A stretch of 64,000 bases of DNA from Mycobacterium lentiflavum (GTDB lineage Bacteria > Actinomycetota > Actinomycetes > Mycobacteriales > Mycobacteriaceae), in the NCBI RefSeq assembly GCF_022374895.2, contig NZ_CP092423.2, forward strand, positions 5,642,001-5,706,000, read 5' to 3'. Position numbers and translations under genes: made by a program. This document shows, piece by piece, positions 25,700 to 34,700 of the stretch (positions are counted from its first letter, which is position 1; each line of letters begins with the position of its first letter). The notes below the pieces were generated by a model. It saw only the letters and a program-made list of their open reading frames with translations. It made no database searches and had not been told where the DNA came from.

Positions 25700-26353
25700 T
25701 CAGGTTCGGATGGCGACCAGGGACTTGATCAGTCCCGCGAATCGTTCGAACCAGATGTCCGAGGACGGGAACAACCCGCGCATCTGTGAGATGCCGACCA
25801 GTTCGATCTCGTCGACCTGTTCTCGGGCTTCCTCGCGGGTGTGCGTGCGAATGTGGCCGCGGTTCCACCGCAGCGACACCTGGATGCGCGCCTCGTAGGG
25901 CAGCCACTGCATGCCCGGGAATAACCAATGCGGCTCGATCGGAAAGTAGCGGTAGGGAGTCTGGATCCAGTGCCGGTCGCCGAGCGCGTGGACGTAGTCC
26001 GCGAGACGCTGGCGCTGTACATGCCCACCGACGTGCTCGAGCAGTGAGTTGGAAAACACCAGGTCGAAATGATCATTCGTCACCGAACTCGGAAGATCAC
26101 ACGCGTTGGCCTGAATCGCGGTCACGCCGGGAGTCTGCGCTTGCGCGGGCATCAGGTTCACCGTGGTGACGGCGCAGGGTTGCACCGGCGCGAGCTGCCA
26201 AGACTCGGGAGTCCCGCCCAGGTCCAGCACTCTCATTTCGGAGAATTCCGGGAAGCAGGTGACCAGGTGCTGCCAGCGACGGCCGCGTGCCCGCCCGGAC
26301 AGCGACCGCTCGGAATTGACATCTGTCGCGAAGTCGCGCAGCCAGTTCGACAT
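25700..26353 (-). CDS. class I SAM-dependent methyltransferase
   Basis: This 217-aa protein has the SAM-binding motif MRVLDLGGTPESW (motif I) near residue 40 and FDLVFSNSLLEHVGG (post-motif with the SxLEH signature) near residue 98. The C-terminal part is Trp/Tyr-rich (YRYFPIEPHWLFPGMQW), typical of methyltransferases that act on lipids or polysaccharides. The start is ATG. It has no operon partner. The acceptor is unknown. Confidence 0.88.
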   Translation of the reverse strand: MSNWLRDFATDVNSERSLSGRARGRRWQHLVTCFPEFSEMRVLDLGGTPESWQLAPVQPCAVTTVNLMPAQAQTPGVTAIQANACDLPSSVTNDHFDLVFSNSLLEHVGGHVQRQRLADYVHALGDRHWIQTPYRYFPIEPHWLFPGMQWLPYEARIQVSLRWNRGHIRTHTREEAREQVDEIELVGISQMRGLFPSSDIWFERFAGLIKSLVAIRT

Positions 26354-26477
26354 CCGCCGCTCTCATTCCTCGAGGCCGGCCCAAAGGCCAACATGTCACC
26401 CGAAAGTCCCGGAAGGAAACGTACCGTATCGGGGCACTGGACCTCAGCGGATGATGAATTTGCTTGGCGTTACTGGC

Positions 26478-27167
26478 TTAAAGCACTTCGAGCAGCTTTT
26501 CGGCGAGCGGTCCGGCCGAGGCGGGGTTTTGCCCGGTGTAGAGATTGCGGTCCGTCACCGTGAAAGGCTTCCACATTTCGCCTTTGACGAAGTCGATGCC
26601 CGCCTTCACGAGTTCGTCCTCGACCGTCCACGGCGCCTTCTCGCGGAGTCCGACACCATCCTCTTCGTCGTTGGTAAAGGCCGTGACCCGGTAGCCCGCG
26701 AAGGGCGTGGTGCCATCGCGACGGGTCGCCAGGATTGCCGCGGGTGCGTGGCAGACGATCGCCAACGGCTTTCCTGAGGCAAGCGCCGAGATGAGCAGCC
26801 GGCCGGAATCCGCGTCGCGCCATAGGTCTTCCATCGGGCCGTGGCCGCCTGGGTAGTAGATGGCGTCGTAATCGTCCAGGCGGGCGTTGGCGAGTTGGAT
26901 TGGGGCACGCAACTGTTCGGCGGAACGCAGGATTCCTTCCAGCTTTTCGGCGATCTCGACGCTGCCGGCCATCGACGGGCGCAGGCTCATCACGTCCACG
27001 TACGGCACCGTGCCGCCGGGCGTGGCCACCACGATCTGGTGGCCAGCCCGGCTGAGCGCGTCGTACGGGGCCGCGAACTCCTCGGCCCAATACCCGGTCG
27101 GATGTCGGGTGCCGTCCGTCAGCGTCCAGTAGCTCGATGCGGTGACGACGAACAGAACCTTTGCCAT
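26478..27167 (-). CDS. DJ-1/PfpI family type 1 glutamine amidotransferase-like protein
   Basis: This 229-aa protein of the DJ-1/PfpI superfamily resembles Hsp31/class I GATase-like proteins. The nucleophile elbow is AIVCHAPAA (Cys at about residue 120), with the upstream acidic YYPGGHGPMEDLW segment. The N-terminal KVLFVVTASSYWTLTDG strand is typical. The ATG at 27167 is the family start; the frame extends upstream without support. Likely roles are chaperone/deglycase-like or peptidase-like stress functions. It precedes no obvious partner. Confidence 0.88.
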   Translation of the reverse strand: MAKVLFVVTASSYWTLTDGTRHPTGYWAEEFAAPYDALSRAGHQIVVATPGGTVPYVDVMSLRPSMAGSVEIAEKLEGILRSAEQLRAPIQLANARLDDYDAIYYPGGHGPMEDLWRDADSGRLLISALASGKPLAIVCHAPAAILATRRDGTTPFAGYRVTAFTNDEEDGVGLREKAPWTVEDELVKAGIDFVKGEMWKPFTVTDRNLYTGQNPASAGPLAEKLLEVL

Positions 27168-27249
27168 CAGACGGTCACTTCCCTTGTCAGAGCAGCACCA
27201 CACCTGGGTATTGGGTGCGGGTCCTGCCGGCAATCAAGCGAAGATAACC

Positions 27250-27405
27250 CTAGAACCAGACTTTGCGGCCAGCAACCGGGCGTCCGACCGCCCCCAGGAT
27301 CCACAGGACGACACCGATCAGCACCAGGATGCCACCGATGGTTTCGAGGATCGGAATGGCCGCGAAATAGCCGATGACAACGAGGATGATGCCCAAGACA
27401 ATCAC
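27250..27405 (-). CDS. small membrane protein (DUF6131-like, 51 aa)
   Basis: The 51-aa frame starts at GTG after AAGGGG and encodes two hydrophobic helices (MIVLGIILVVIGYFAAIPIL and GGILVLIGVVLWILGAVG) with a basic tail, GRPVAGRKVWF. The pattern matches the DUF6131 family of tiny actinobacterial membrane proteins, from memory. It would sit in the cytoplasmic membrane with a short loop. It lies between the DJ-1-like and CoA-ester lyase genes. Function unknown. Confidence 0.7.
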   Translation of the reverse strand: MIVLGIILVVIGYFAAIPILETIGGILVLIGVVLWILGAVGRPVAGRKVWF

Positions 27406-27477
27406 GTCGTGCCCCTTTCTATTGGGCGTCAGTCGAATTGATCACTGACACGACTACCCCGCCGCGTTCGCGTTCAA

Positions 27478-28410
27478 TCAGATGTGCGCCGATTCGTTGC
27501 CTTGCCGCGCTTTGACCAGCGCGGCGCGCGCCAGCGTCTGCTGGGCCTGCTTGACGTGGGCGGCGTCGACCAGCACCCCGTTGACTCCGACCGCGCCACG
27601 GCCCTCGGCCTCGGCCTCCCGGTAGGCGGCCACATTGGCTTCGGCTCGCGCGATCTCGTCGGCGGTCGGCGCGTAAACACCATTGGCGATGGGCACCTGG
27701 TCGGGATGGATGGCCCACTTGCCGGTGTAGCCGAGCAGCGACGAGCGCCTCGCATCACGCTCGTATCCGGACAGGTCCCGGTAGTCGGGATACGGCGCGT
27801 CGATCGCATCGATGCCGGCGATGCGGGCAGCGACGATTACCTTGTTACGCGCATAGGCCCAGAATTCGCCGGGGTATTCGCCGAGCGGAACAAAGTTGGT
27901 GTCTACCCGCGCACCCTGCGACAGCGAGAAGTCACCGACCCCGAAGATCAGGGCATCCAGGCGGGGACTGGCCGCGGCGATCTCCTCGGCATTAGCGAGG
28001 CCCTCCACTTCCTCGATCAGAACCTCGAGCCGAATTCGGTTGCTCAGGCCAAGTTTCGACTCCAACTGAGTCAGCAGGACGTCCACCCACCAGACATCGC
28101 GAGCGGTGCGGGCTTTCGGGACGATGATCGTGTCCAGGTTCTCGCCCGCCTGGGTGACGACGTCGATCACATCGTCGTGGCACCACCGAGTGTCCAGGCC
28201 GTTGATCCGAATGGCGCGAGCGGTGCGCCCCCAGTCGATATCATTGAGCGCCGCAATAACTTTGGCACGCGACTGGACTTTGGCGCCAACGGGGGTCGCG
28301 TCCTCTAGATCGAGGAACACCAAATCCGCCCCACACCGGGCGCCCTTCTCGAACATGTTGTCGTTGCACGCGGGCACCGCGAGTTCGGAACGACGGAGAA
28401 GATCAGTCAT
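27478..28410 (-). CDS. HpcH/HpaI aldolase/citrate lyase family CoA-ester lyase
   Basis: This 310-aa TIM-barrel lyase belongs to the CitE/HpcH group. It has RSELAVPACNDNMFEKGA at the N-terminus, the metal-binding acidic segment DLVFLDLEDA, and the late GYTGKWAIHPDQVPIAN motif typical of malyl-CoA/citramalyl-CoA lyases. It would cleave a beta-hydroxyacyl-CoA. The chosen ATG follows AGAAGGAAATCA. It is the third gene of a run (LLM monooxygenase, CaiB transferase, lyase), 13 nt after the transferase stop, so the three probably act on one CoA-linked substrate. Confidence 0.9.
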   Translation of the reverse strand: MTDLLRRSELAVPACNDNMFEKGARCGADLVFLDLEDATPVGAKVQSRAKVIAALNDIDWGRTARAIRINGLDTRWCHDDVIDVVTQAGENLDTIIVPKARTARDVWWVDVLLTQLESKLGLSNRIRLEVLIEEVEGLANAEEIAAASPRLDALIFGVGDFSLSQGARVDTNFVPLGEYPGEFWAYARNKVIVAARIAGIDAIDAPYPDYRDLSGYERDARRSSLLGYTGKWAIHPDQVPIANGVYAPTADEIARAEANVAAYREAEAEGRGAVGVNGVLVDAAHVKQAQQTLARAALVKARQGNESAHI

Positions 28411-28423
28411 TGATTTCCTTCTG

Positions 28424-29614
28424 TCACAACACGCCGCGGGTGCGCAGTTCGTCAATCTCGTTGGGAGTCAAGCCGAGTAGCTCGCCGTACACTTCGTTGT
28501 TGTGTTCACCGAGGCTGGGCCCGAGATGGCCCACCGTTGCGGACGCCGACGAGAAGCGCGGAACCGGGGCCTGCACCGTCATCGCCCCGAGCTGTTCGTC
28601 GTCGATCGAGATGAACACCTCACGATGGGCCAGCTGCTCGTCGGCGACCAGATCGCGGATGTCGTAGACCGGGGCCGCGGCGACCTCGTGAGCTTCGAAA
28701 GTCTGCATCGCTTCCGAAAGAGTCTTGGTGGCAACCCAATTCGCGACCACCGTGTCGACCTCGCGGGCCCGGGCCAGCCGCCGCTGCGGGTCGGAGAAGT
28801 CGGGATCGGACAGCAGGTCGTCTCGCCCGATCGCACGAAACACCCGTAACGCCAGGGCCGGTGAACTCCCGGACATGGCCAGCCAACGCCCGTCGGCGGT
28901 TTGGTAGGTGTTGCGCGGGGCCGAGATATCCCAGCGGTTGCCGGCACGTTCGGGCACCAGGCCCAATTGGTCGTAACCGAGCAGCGTCTGCTCCAGCAGG
29001 CGCGCCAGCGGGTCGATCAGGTTGACATCGATCAGCTGCCCCAGCGCACCATGCACGTCGCGGTGATACAACGCCATCATGACCGCGTAGGTGGCGTTCA
29101 ACGAGGCGACGCCGTCGGCCAACATGAACGGCGGCAGCGTGGGCGGTCCGCCAGCCTGTCCGGTGATGTGCGCGAATCCGCTCATCGCCTCGCCGAGCGT
29201 GCCGAAACCCGGGCGCTCACTCTTCGGTCCGGTCAACCCGTACCCGGTGATGTGCAGCATCACGATCCGGTCGTTGACCACGCGCAGGTTCTCGTAGTCC
29301 AGGCCCCACTTACGCAACGTCTGCGGCCGGGTGTTGAAGATGGCGACGTCGGCATGCTCGACCAGCCGGCGCACCATCGCCTGACCCTCGGCACACCGCA
29401 GATCCAGGGTGATCGCTCGCTTGTTGCGCGATAAGGACTTCCACATCAGCCCGACGTCCTCGCGCTGATTGCCCCATCCGCGGATCGGATCGCCATGCCG
29501 CGGGTCTTCGACCTTGATCACATCGGCGCCGAATTCGCCCAGGTATGTCGCAACCAGCGGGGCGGCCGCCAACGTCGCGAGATCGAGCACTCGCACACCC
29601 TCAAGCATTCGCAC
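28424..29614 (-). CDS. CaiB/BaiF CoA-transferase family protein
   Basis: This 396-aa class III CoA-transferase has the N-terminal LEGVRVLDLATLAAAP, EFGADVIKVEDPRHGDPIR, NKRAITLDLR and ISGYG-type segments of the family. The catalytic aspartate is expected in the conserved region near residue 170. The start, GTG at 29614 or ATG at 29608, overlaps the stop of the upstream monooxygenase gene, so the two are translationally coupled. It probably moves CoA onto a carboxylic acid made by the monooxygenase, for cleavage by the lyase downstream. Confidence 0.92.
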   Translation of the reverse strand: MRMLEGVRVLDLATLAAAPLVATYLGEFGADVIKVEDPRHGDPIRGWGNQREDVGLMWKSLSRNKRAITLDLRCAEGQAMVRRLVEHADVAIFNTRPQTLRKWGLDYENLRVVNDRIVMLHITGYGLTGPKSERPGFGTLGEAMSGFAHITGQAGGPPTLPPFMLADGVASLNATYAVMMALYHRDVHGALGQLIDVNLIDPLARLLEQTLLGYDQLGLVPERAGNRWDISAPRNTYQTADGRWLAMSGSSPALALRVFRAIGRDDLLSDPDFSDPQRRLARAREVDTVVANWVATKTLSEAMQTFEAHEVAAAPVYDIRDLVADEQLAHREVFISIDDEQLGAMTVQAPVPRFSSASATVGHLGPSLGEHNNEVYGELLGLTPNEIDELRTRGVL

Positions 29615-30986
29615 CGGCGCCCACCCTGCTATTCGAAGGCCGTTGCAGCCCCAGGTGTCCGCGCAGTGTCGAGGACTCGTATTCGGTCCGGAACAGACCG
29701 CGTCGCTGCAGCTCCGGAACTACCATCCGCACAACGTCTTCGAATGCGCCGGGCAGATGCGTTGCGGCCAGGACGAAGCCGTCGCACGCCCCGCTTTCGA
29801 ACCAGTCCGCCATCTGATCGGCGACCTGCTCGCCGGTGCCGACGAAGCGCGGTCCCTGCAGCAGCGTCGCACGATGACCGGCCAGATCGCGGACGGTCAC
29901 CGGGCGCCCGCCGCCCTCAGAAGAAATGTGGGAGCGCAGGTTCTGAACCAGTCCGCGAATTCCGGAGGACGACGCGATCAACTCGTCGGTGACGGGATCG
30001 TCCAGATTGTGTTGCGCGAAGTCATAATTCATCAACTCCGACAACAGTGTCAGCGATGCCATGGGATGCACCAGTTCGTCGAGGAACAGAGCTTCGCGCT
30101 CCGTGGCGTGGGCCTCGGACTCGCCCACCACAGCGTAGGCCATCGGGCAGATCCGTACCGCGGCAGGATTGCGCCCGGCGTCGGCGATGCGCGCTTTCTG
30201 GTCGGTGTAGTGGCTGCGTGCGACCTCGATGCCCGGGTCTCCGGTGAAGATCAATTCCGCCCAGCGCGAGGCGAATTCGCGTCCGCGCCCCGATGAGCCG
30301 GCCTGGATGATGACCGGTCTCCCCTGCGGGGTGCGCGGCACGGTCAGCGGCCCACGCGACGAGAAGTACTGCCCGACATGCCCAAGCTCGTGCACCTTGC
30401 CCGGATCGCCGAAGCGCCCGGACGCCCGGTCGTGCAGAATCGCATCGTCCTCCCAGGTATCCCAGAGCCCGGCCACCACGTCCATGAACTCGTCGGCTCG
30501 GTCGTAGCGTTCGTCGTGGCCGAGGTGGGCATCGACGCCGAAGTTCTGCGCCTCGCTGTCGTTGACGGAGGTGACCACGTTCCAGGCGGCCCGGCCGCCG
30601 GACAGGTGGTCCAGCGTGGCGAAGGTTCGCGCGACGTGGAACGGCTGGTAGTAGGTCGTCGAGTAGGTCGCGCCCAGCCCGATGCGCGACGTGGCCTGCG
30701 CCAGCACGCCGAGCACGATGCTGAGATCCAGCTTGACCGGACGGGCACCGTAAGACACCGCCTCGGCCACCGATCCCCCGAACACCCCCGGCATCGCCAG
30801 GCGATCGTCGAAGAACATCAGATCGAAGCAGCCTTCCTCGAGCTGGCGGGCGATCTTTGCGTAGTACGAAGCGTCGAGGTAACCGTGTTCGGTCGCCGGG
30901 TGTCGCCACGACCCGGCGTACACCGAGGTGCTGCCCGCCTGCATGAAGGCGACCAGGGTCATGTTGTCGTGTCGTCGATCAGTCAT
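29601..30986 (-). CDS. LLM-class flavin-dependent monooxygenase (NtaA/SnaA/DszA type)
   Basis: This 461-aa luciferase-like TIM-barrel enzyme belongs to the NtaA/SnaA/DszA branch. Its hallmarks are the N-terminal LVAFMQAGSTSVYAGSWRHP, the FDLMFFDDRL segment, and GGRAAWNVVTSVNDSEAQNFG, followed by GRPVIIQAGSSGRGREFA. The family uses reduced FMN from a partner reductase for oxygenation or desulfurisation. The start is ATG. It is the first gene of a three-gene operon and is divergent from a GntR regulator across a 67-bp AT-rich gap with several inverted repeats. Confidence 0.92.
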   Translation of the reverse strand: MTDRRHDNMTLVAFMQAGSTSVYAGSWRHPATEHGYLDASYYAKIARQLEEGCFDLMFFDDRLAMPGVFGGSVAEAVSYGARPVKLDLSIVLGVLAQATSRIGLGATYSTTYYQPFHVARTFATLDHLSGGRAAWNVVTSVNDSEAQNFGVDAHLGHDERYDRADEFMDVVAGLWDTWEDDAILHDRASGRFGDPGKVHELGHVGQYFSSRGPLTVPRTPQGRPVIIQAGSSGRGREFASRWAELIFTGDPGIEVARSHYTDQKARIADAGRNPAAVRICPMAYAVVGESEAHATEREALFLDELVHPMASLTLLSELMNYDFAQHNLDDPVTDELIASSSGIRGLVQNLRSHISSEGGGRPVTVRDLAGHRATLLQGPRFVGTGEQVADQMADWFESGACDGFVLAATHLPGAFEDVVRMVVPELQRRGLFRTEYESSTLRGHLGLQRPSNSRVGAGANA

Positions 30987-31000
30987 GCGCGAAACATAAC

Positions 31001-31042
31001 ATCTGATATTTCAGATATCAAATTTTGGATGTCTGATTTGAT
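31001..31042. promoter_or_regulatory. cluster of inverted repeats in the LLM/GntR divergent promoter
   Basis: ATCTGATATTTCAGAT (31001-31016) is a perfect repeat with 6-bp arms around TATT. TGATAT (31004-31009) and ATATCA (31015-31020) form an overlapping one. ATCAAAT (31017-31023) is complementary to ATTTGAT (31036-31042). These AT-rich elements sit between the two start codons. A TACCAT -10 (31042-31047) lies 6 nt before the GntR ATG. They are probable GntR operators. Confidence 0.6.
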
Positions 31043-31053
31043 ACCATTCCGGG

Positions 31054-31713
31054 ATGGCTTCGATCTCGAAGGTCGACATCTCCGGCACCGTGCGCGAACG
31101 CGCCGCCCGCGAACTCAGGGACCGCATCCTCACCGGCGCTTTGTCCGCCGGCACGCGAGTCGACCTCGACGCCATCACCGAGGAGTTCGCGACCAGCCGG
31201 ACCCCGGTCCGCGAGGCGTTGCTGGAACTCTCCTTCGAAGGCCTCGTTCAAATCGCGCCGCGCAGCGGCATCACCGTGATCGGCATCAGCCCCACCGACG
31301 TCATAGACAGCTTCACCATCCTCGGCGTTCTCACCGGACAGGCCGCCGCCTGGGCTGCCCAGCGCATCGAACCCGGCGAGCTCGAGATGCTGCGTGAGCT
31401 CGCCGCGGACGTGGTCGCGCGCTCCGGGGACGACAGCATCGGCGAAGCCAACTGGCACTTTCACCAGAAAATCCACCGCGCCGCGCACTCCCCGCGGCTG
31501 ATGACCCAGATCAAACAAGCCGCGCGCGTCGTGCCGAGCAACTTCCTCACCCTGTTTCCCGACCACGAGAAACATTCGCTCGACGAGCACCGGGAGCTGC
31601 TCGACGCGCTTGGCGAAAAGGACGTCGAACGGTCCCGCACCATCGCCGAGCGCCATGTGCTGGACGCGGGGCGCTCGCTGGCGGACTGGCTCGAACAGCG
31701 GCGCACCGCCTGA
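31054..31713 (+). CDS. GntR/FCD family transcriptional regulator
   Basis: This 219-aa regulator has an N-terminal winged helix-turn-helix (ERAARELRDRILTGAL, TSRTPVREALLELSFEGLV) and an FCD ligand domain with the metal-binding histidines expected in NWHFHQKIH and later helices. FadR/VanR-type members sense carboxylic acids. The start ATG has no ribosome site and lies 6 nt after TACCAT, so the mRNA is probably leaderless. It is divergent from the monooxygenase/CoA-transferase/lyase operon, its likely target. Confidence 0.92.
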   Translation: MASISKVDISGTVRERAARELRDRILTGALSAGTRVDLDAITEEFATSRTPVREALLELSFEGLVQIAPRSGITVIGISPTDVIDSFTILGVLTGQAAAWAAQRIEPGELEMLRELAADVVARSGDDSIGEANWHFHQKIHRAAHSPRLMTQIKQAARVVPSNFLTLFPDHEKHSLDEHRELLDALGEKDVERSRTIAERHVLDAGRSLADWLEQRRTA

Positions 31714-31770
31714 GACGCACCCGGCCGTTACACGCCGCGAGCGCTTGCCGGCGCGGCGCCGAGATTTGAG

Positions 31771-31776
31771 TATTTT
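31771..31776 (+). promoter_or_regulatory. -10 element TATTTT of a probable leaderless promoter for the Pls-like synthase
   Basis: TATTTT fits TANNNT and ends 6 nt before the GTG at 31783. No Shine-Dalgarno lies between, so the synthase mRNA probably begins at its start codon. Confidence 0.5.
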
Positions 31777-31782
31777 CGTGGG

Positions 31783-34700
31783 GTGCCTTCGACTTCTGGG
31801 CCTCCTGTCCCCGCACGAGTCCCAGCGCAGTACACGCTGTCTCCTGCCGCTCCGAGCCCGCGCACGCTGATCGACATCCTGTATGCGACCGCCGCGCGCT
31901 ACCCGGACGCGCCGGCCATCGACGACGGCGCTGTCCAGCTGACCTACCACGAACTGATCGGCGACATCGAGGCCAGCGTGCAATGGCTGGCCGCCCGCGG
32001 TATCGGGCGCGGCGACCGAATCGGGATCCGGATGCCGTCGGGCAGCTACGCCCTGTACGTCGCGATCCTGGCAACGCTGGCCACCGGCGCGGCATACGTG
32101 CCCGTCGACGCCGACGATCCCGACGAACGCGCCGAGTTGGTGTTCGGTGAGGCCGGCGTCGTGGGCGTCATCACCGAGGCGGGCCTGCTCCGGGGCGTCG
32201 GCCTGTCGCGGGGCTGGCGGGCCACGGCGCCGCTGGCCCGCGACGACGCCTGGATCATCTTCACGTCCGGATCGACCGGCACGCCGAAGGGTGTCGCGGT
32301 GACGCACCGCAGCGCCGCCGCGTTCGTCGACGCCGAGGCGCAGATGTTCTTGCAGGACAACCCGATTGGGCCCGGTGATCGGGTACTGGCCGGGCTGTCG
32401 GTGGCGTTCGACGCGTCGTGCGAGGAAATGTGGCTGGCCTGGCGCCACGGTGCCTGCCTGGTTCCCGCGCCACGCTCGCTGGTGCGCAGCGGGATGGACC
32501 TGGGTCCGTGGCTGGTCACCCGCGACGTGACCGTGGTCTCGACGGTGCCGGCGCTGGCGGCGCTGTGGCCCAGCGAGGCGCTGGAAGCGGTGCGGCTGTT
32601 GATCTTTGGCGGTGAGGCCTGCCCGCCGGAGCTGGTCGAGCGACTCGCAGTCGACGGCCGCGAAGTTTGGAACACGTATGGGCCGACTGAGGCAACGGTG
32701 GTGGCGTGCGCGGCGAAACTCGGTGGCCCCGGGCCGATCAGCATCGGGCTGCCGCTGCCCGGCTGGGACCTGGCGGTCGTCGACGCCGACTGCCTGCCGG
32801 TCGCCTACGGCGACGTCGGCGAGCTAGTCATCGGTGGGGTCGGCCTGGCCCGCTATCTGGACAAGGCCAAGGACGCCGAAAAGTACGCCGCGATGCCGTC
32901 GCTGGGCTGGGCGCGCGCCTACCGCAGCGGTGACCTGGTTCGGCTGGAACGCGACGGGTTGTATTTCTGTGGCCGCAGCGACGACCAGGTCAAGGTCGGG
33001 GGCCGGCGTATCGAGCTGGGAGAGGTCGACTCGGCATTGGTGCACCTGCCCGGAGTCAGCGGCGCAGCGGCCGCAGTACGCCACACCGCCACCGGCACAC
33101 CGGTTTTGGTCGGCTATCTCGTCAGCGCGGATCCGGAGTTCGACCTGGGCGAGGCGCGCGCCCGGCTTGCCGCACAGCTGCCTGCCTCGCTGATACCGCG
33201 GCTGGTCCGGGTGGCGGAGCTGCCCACCCGCACGTCGGGCAAGGTCGACCGCGACGCGCTGCCGTGGCCACCGCCGGGCGGTGAGTCGGACGAAGCGATC
33301 GATCTGGGCGGCACGACAGGCTGGCTGGCCGGGTTGTGGCGCGACTTGCTGGGTGCGGCGGTCGACACCGCCGAAGCGGACTTCTTCGCACTCGGCGGCG
33401 GCTCACTGGCTGCCGCGCAACTCGTCGCCGTGCTGCGCGAGCAGTATCGACAGGTGACCGTTGCCGATCTGTACGACCACCCCCGGCTGGGCTCGCTCGC
33501 CGGGTTCCTCGACGAACTCGAGGCGCCGCCGGAGGTCGCCGTGCGCGCGGTCTCCCCGACGCCGTGGCTGGCGCGGCTCACGCAAACCGTGCTCGCTGTT
33601 CCGCTGGCGACGCTGGCGGCGCTGCCGTGGTTGACGTGGCTGGCGTTGGGCAACAACATCGCTCGCGCCCTGCACGTGGTGCCGTGGACGGTGGCGGTGA
33701 ATTGGTGGCTGATCGCGGGGGCGTTCGTGCTGTTCGTTACCCCGTTGGGCCGCATGGGCATTGCGGTGCTGTGTGCACGGGCCTTGCTGTCGAAGGTGCG
33801 GCCGGGTACCTATCGCCGCGGCGGGTCGGTGCATCTGCGGATCTGGTTCACCGAACGGCTCGCCGAGGCCAGCGGCGCGCACAACCTGTCCGGGGCGCCG
33901 TGGCTGGTGTACTACGCACGCGCCCTCGGGGCCGACATCGGCAAGGATGTCGACCTGCACTCACTGCCGCCGGTCACCGGGTTGCTCACCCTTGGTCACC
34001 GCAGCGCGGTCGAACCCGAAGTCGACCTGTGCGGTCACTGGATCGACGGGGACGCATTCCACGTCGGCGAGATCACGATCGGTGACGACGCGACGGTCGG
34101 CGCCCGCAGTACGTTGCTGCCCGGTGCGGTCGTCGGGAAGAACGCCGACGTGGCACCGGGCGCGGGCGTGCTGGACAAGATCAAGAACGGCCAGTATTGG
34201 AAGGGCTCCCCGGCGGTGAAATCCGGCCGGGTCAACCACCCATGGCCGGACGAACGGCCGTCGCCGCGCACGCATTGGGTCGCGATGTACGGCCTGACGT
34301 CGATACTGCTGGGGTCGCTACCGCTGGTCGCGGTGGCGAGCGGGCTCGCGGTCATCGGGCTGGCCGTGCGCCCCACCGACCGCCTGTCGCAGGCCGTGGT
34401 GCCGGCGCTGTTGTGGACACCGGTCGCGACGCTGACCGCGGTTGCGGTCTACGCGCTGCTGACGGTGCTCGGGGTGCGGGTGTTGTCGCTCGGCCTGCGT
34501 GAGGGCTATCACCCGGTGCGTAGCCGCGCCGGCTGGCAGCTGTGGGCCACCGAACGCCTAATGGACGCCGCGCGCAACTATCTGTTCCCGCTGTACGCCA
34601 GCCTGCTGACGCCGCTGTGGCTACGGCTGCTGGGCGCGAAAGTCGGTCAGGGCACCGAGATCTCGACGGTATTGCTGACGCCGAAGTTCACCGTGATCGA

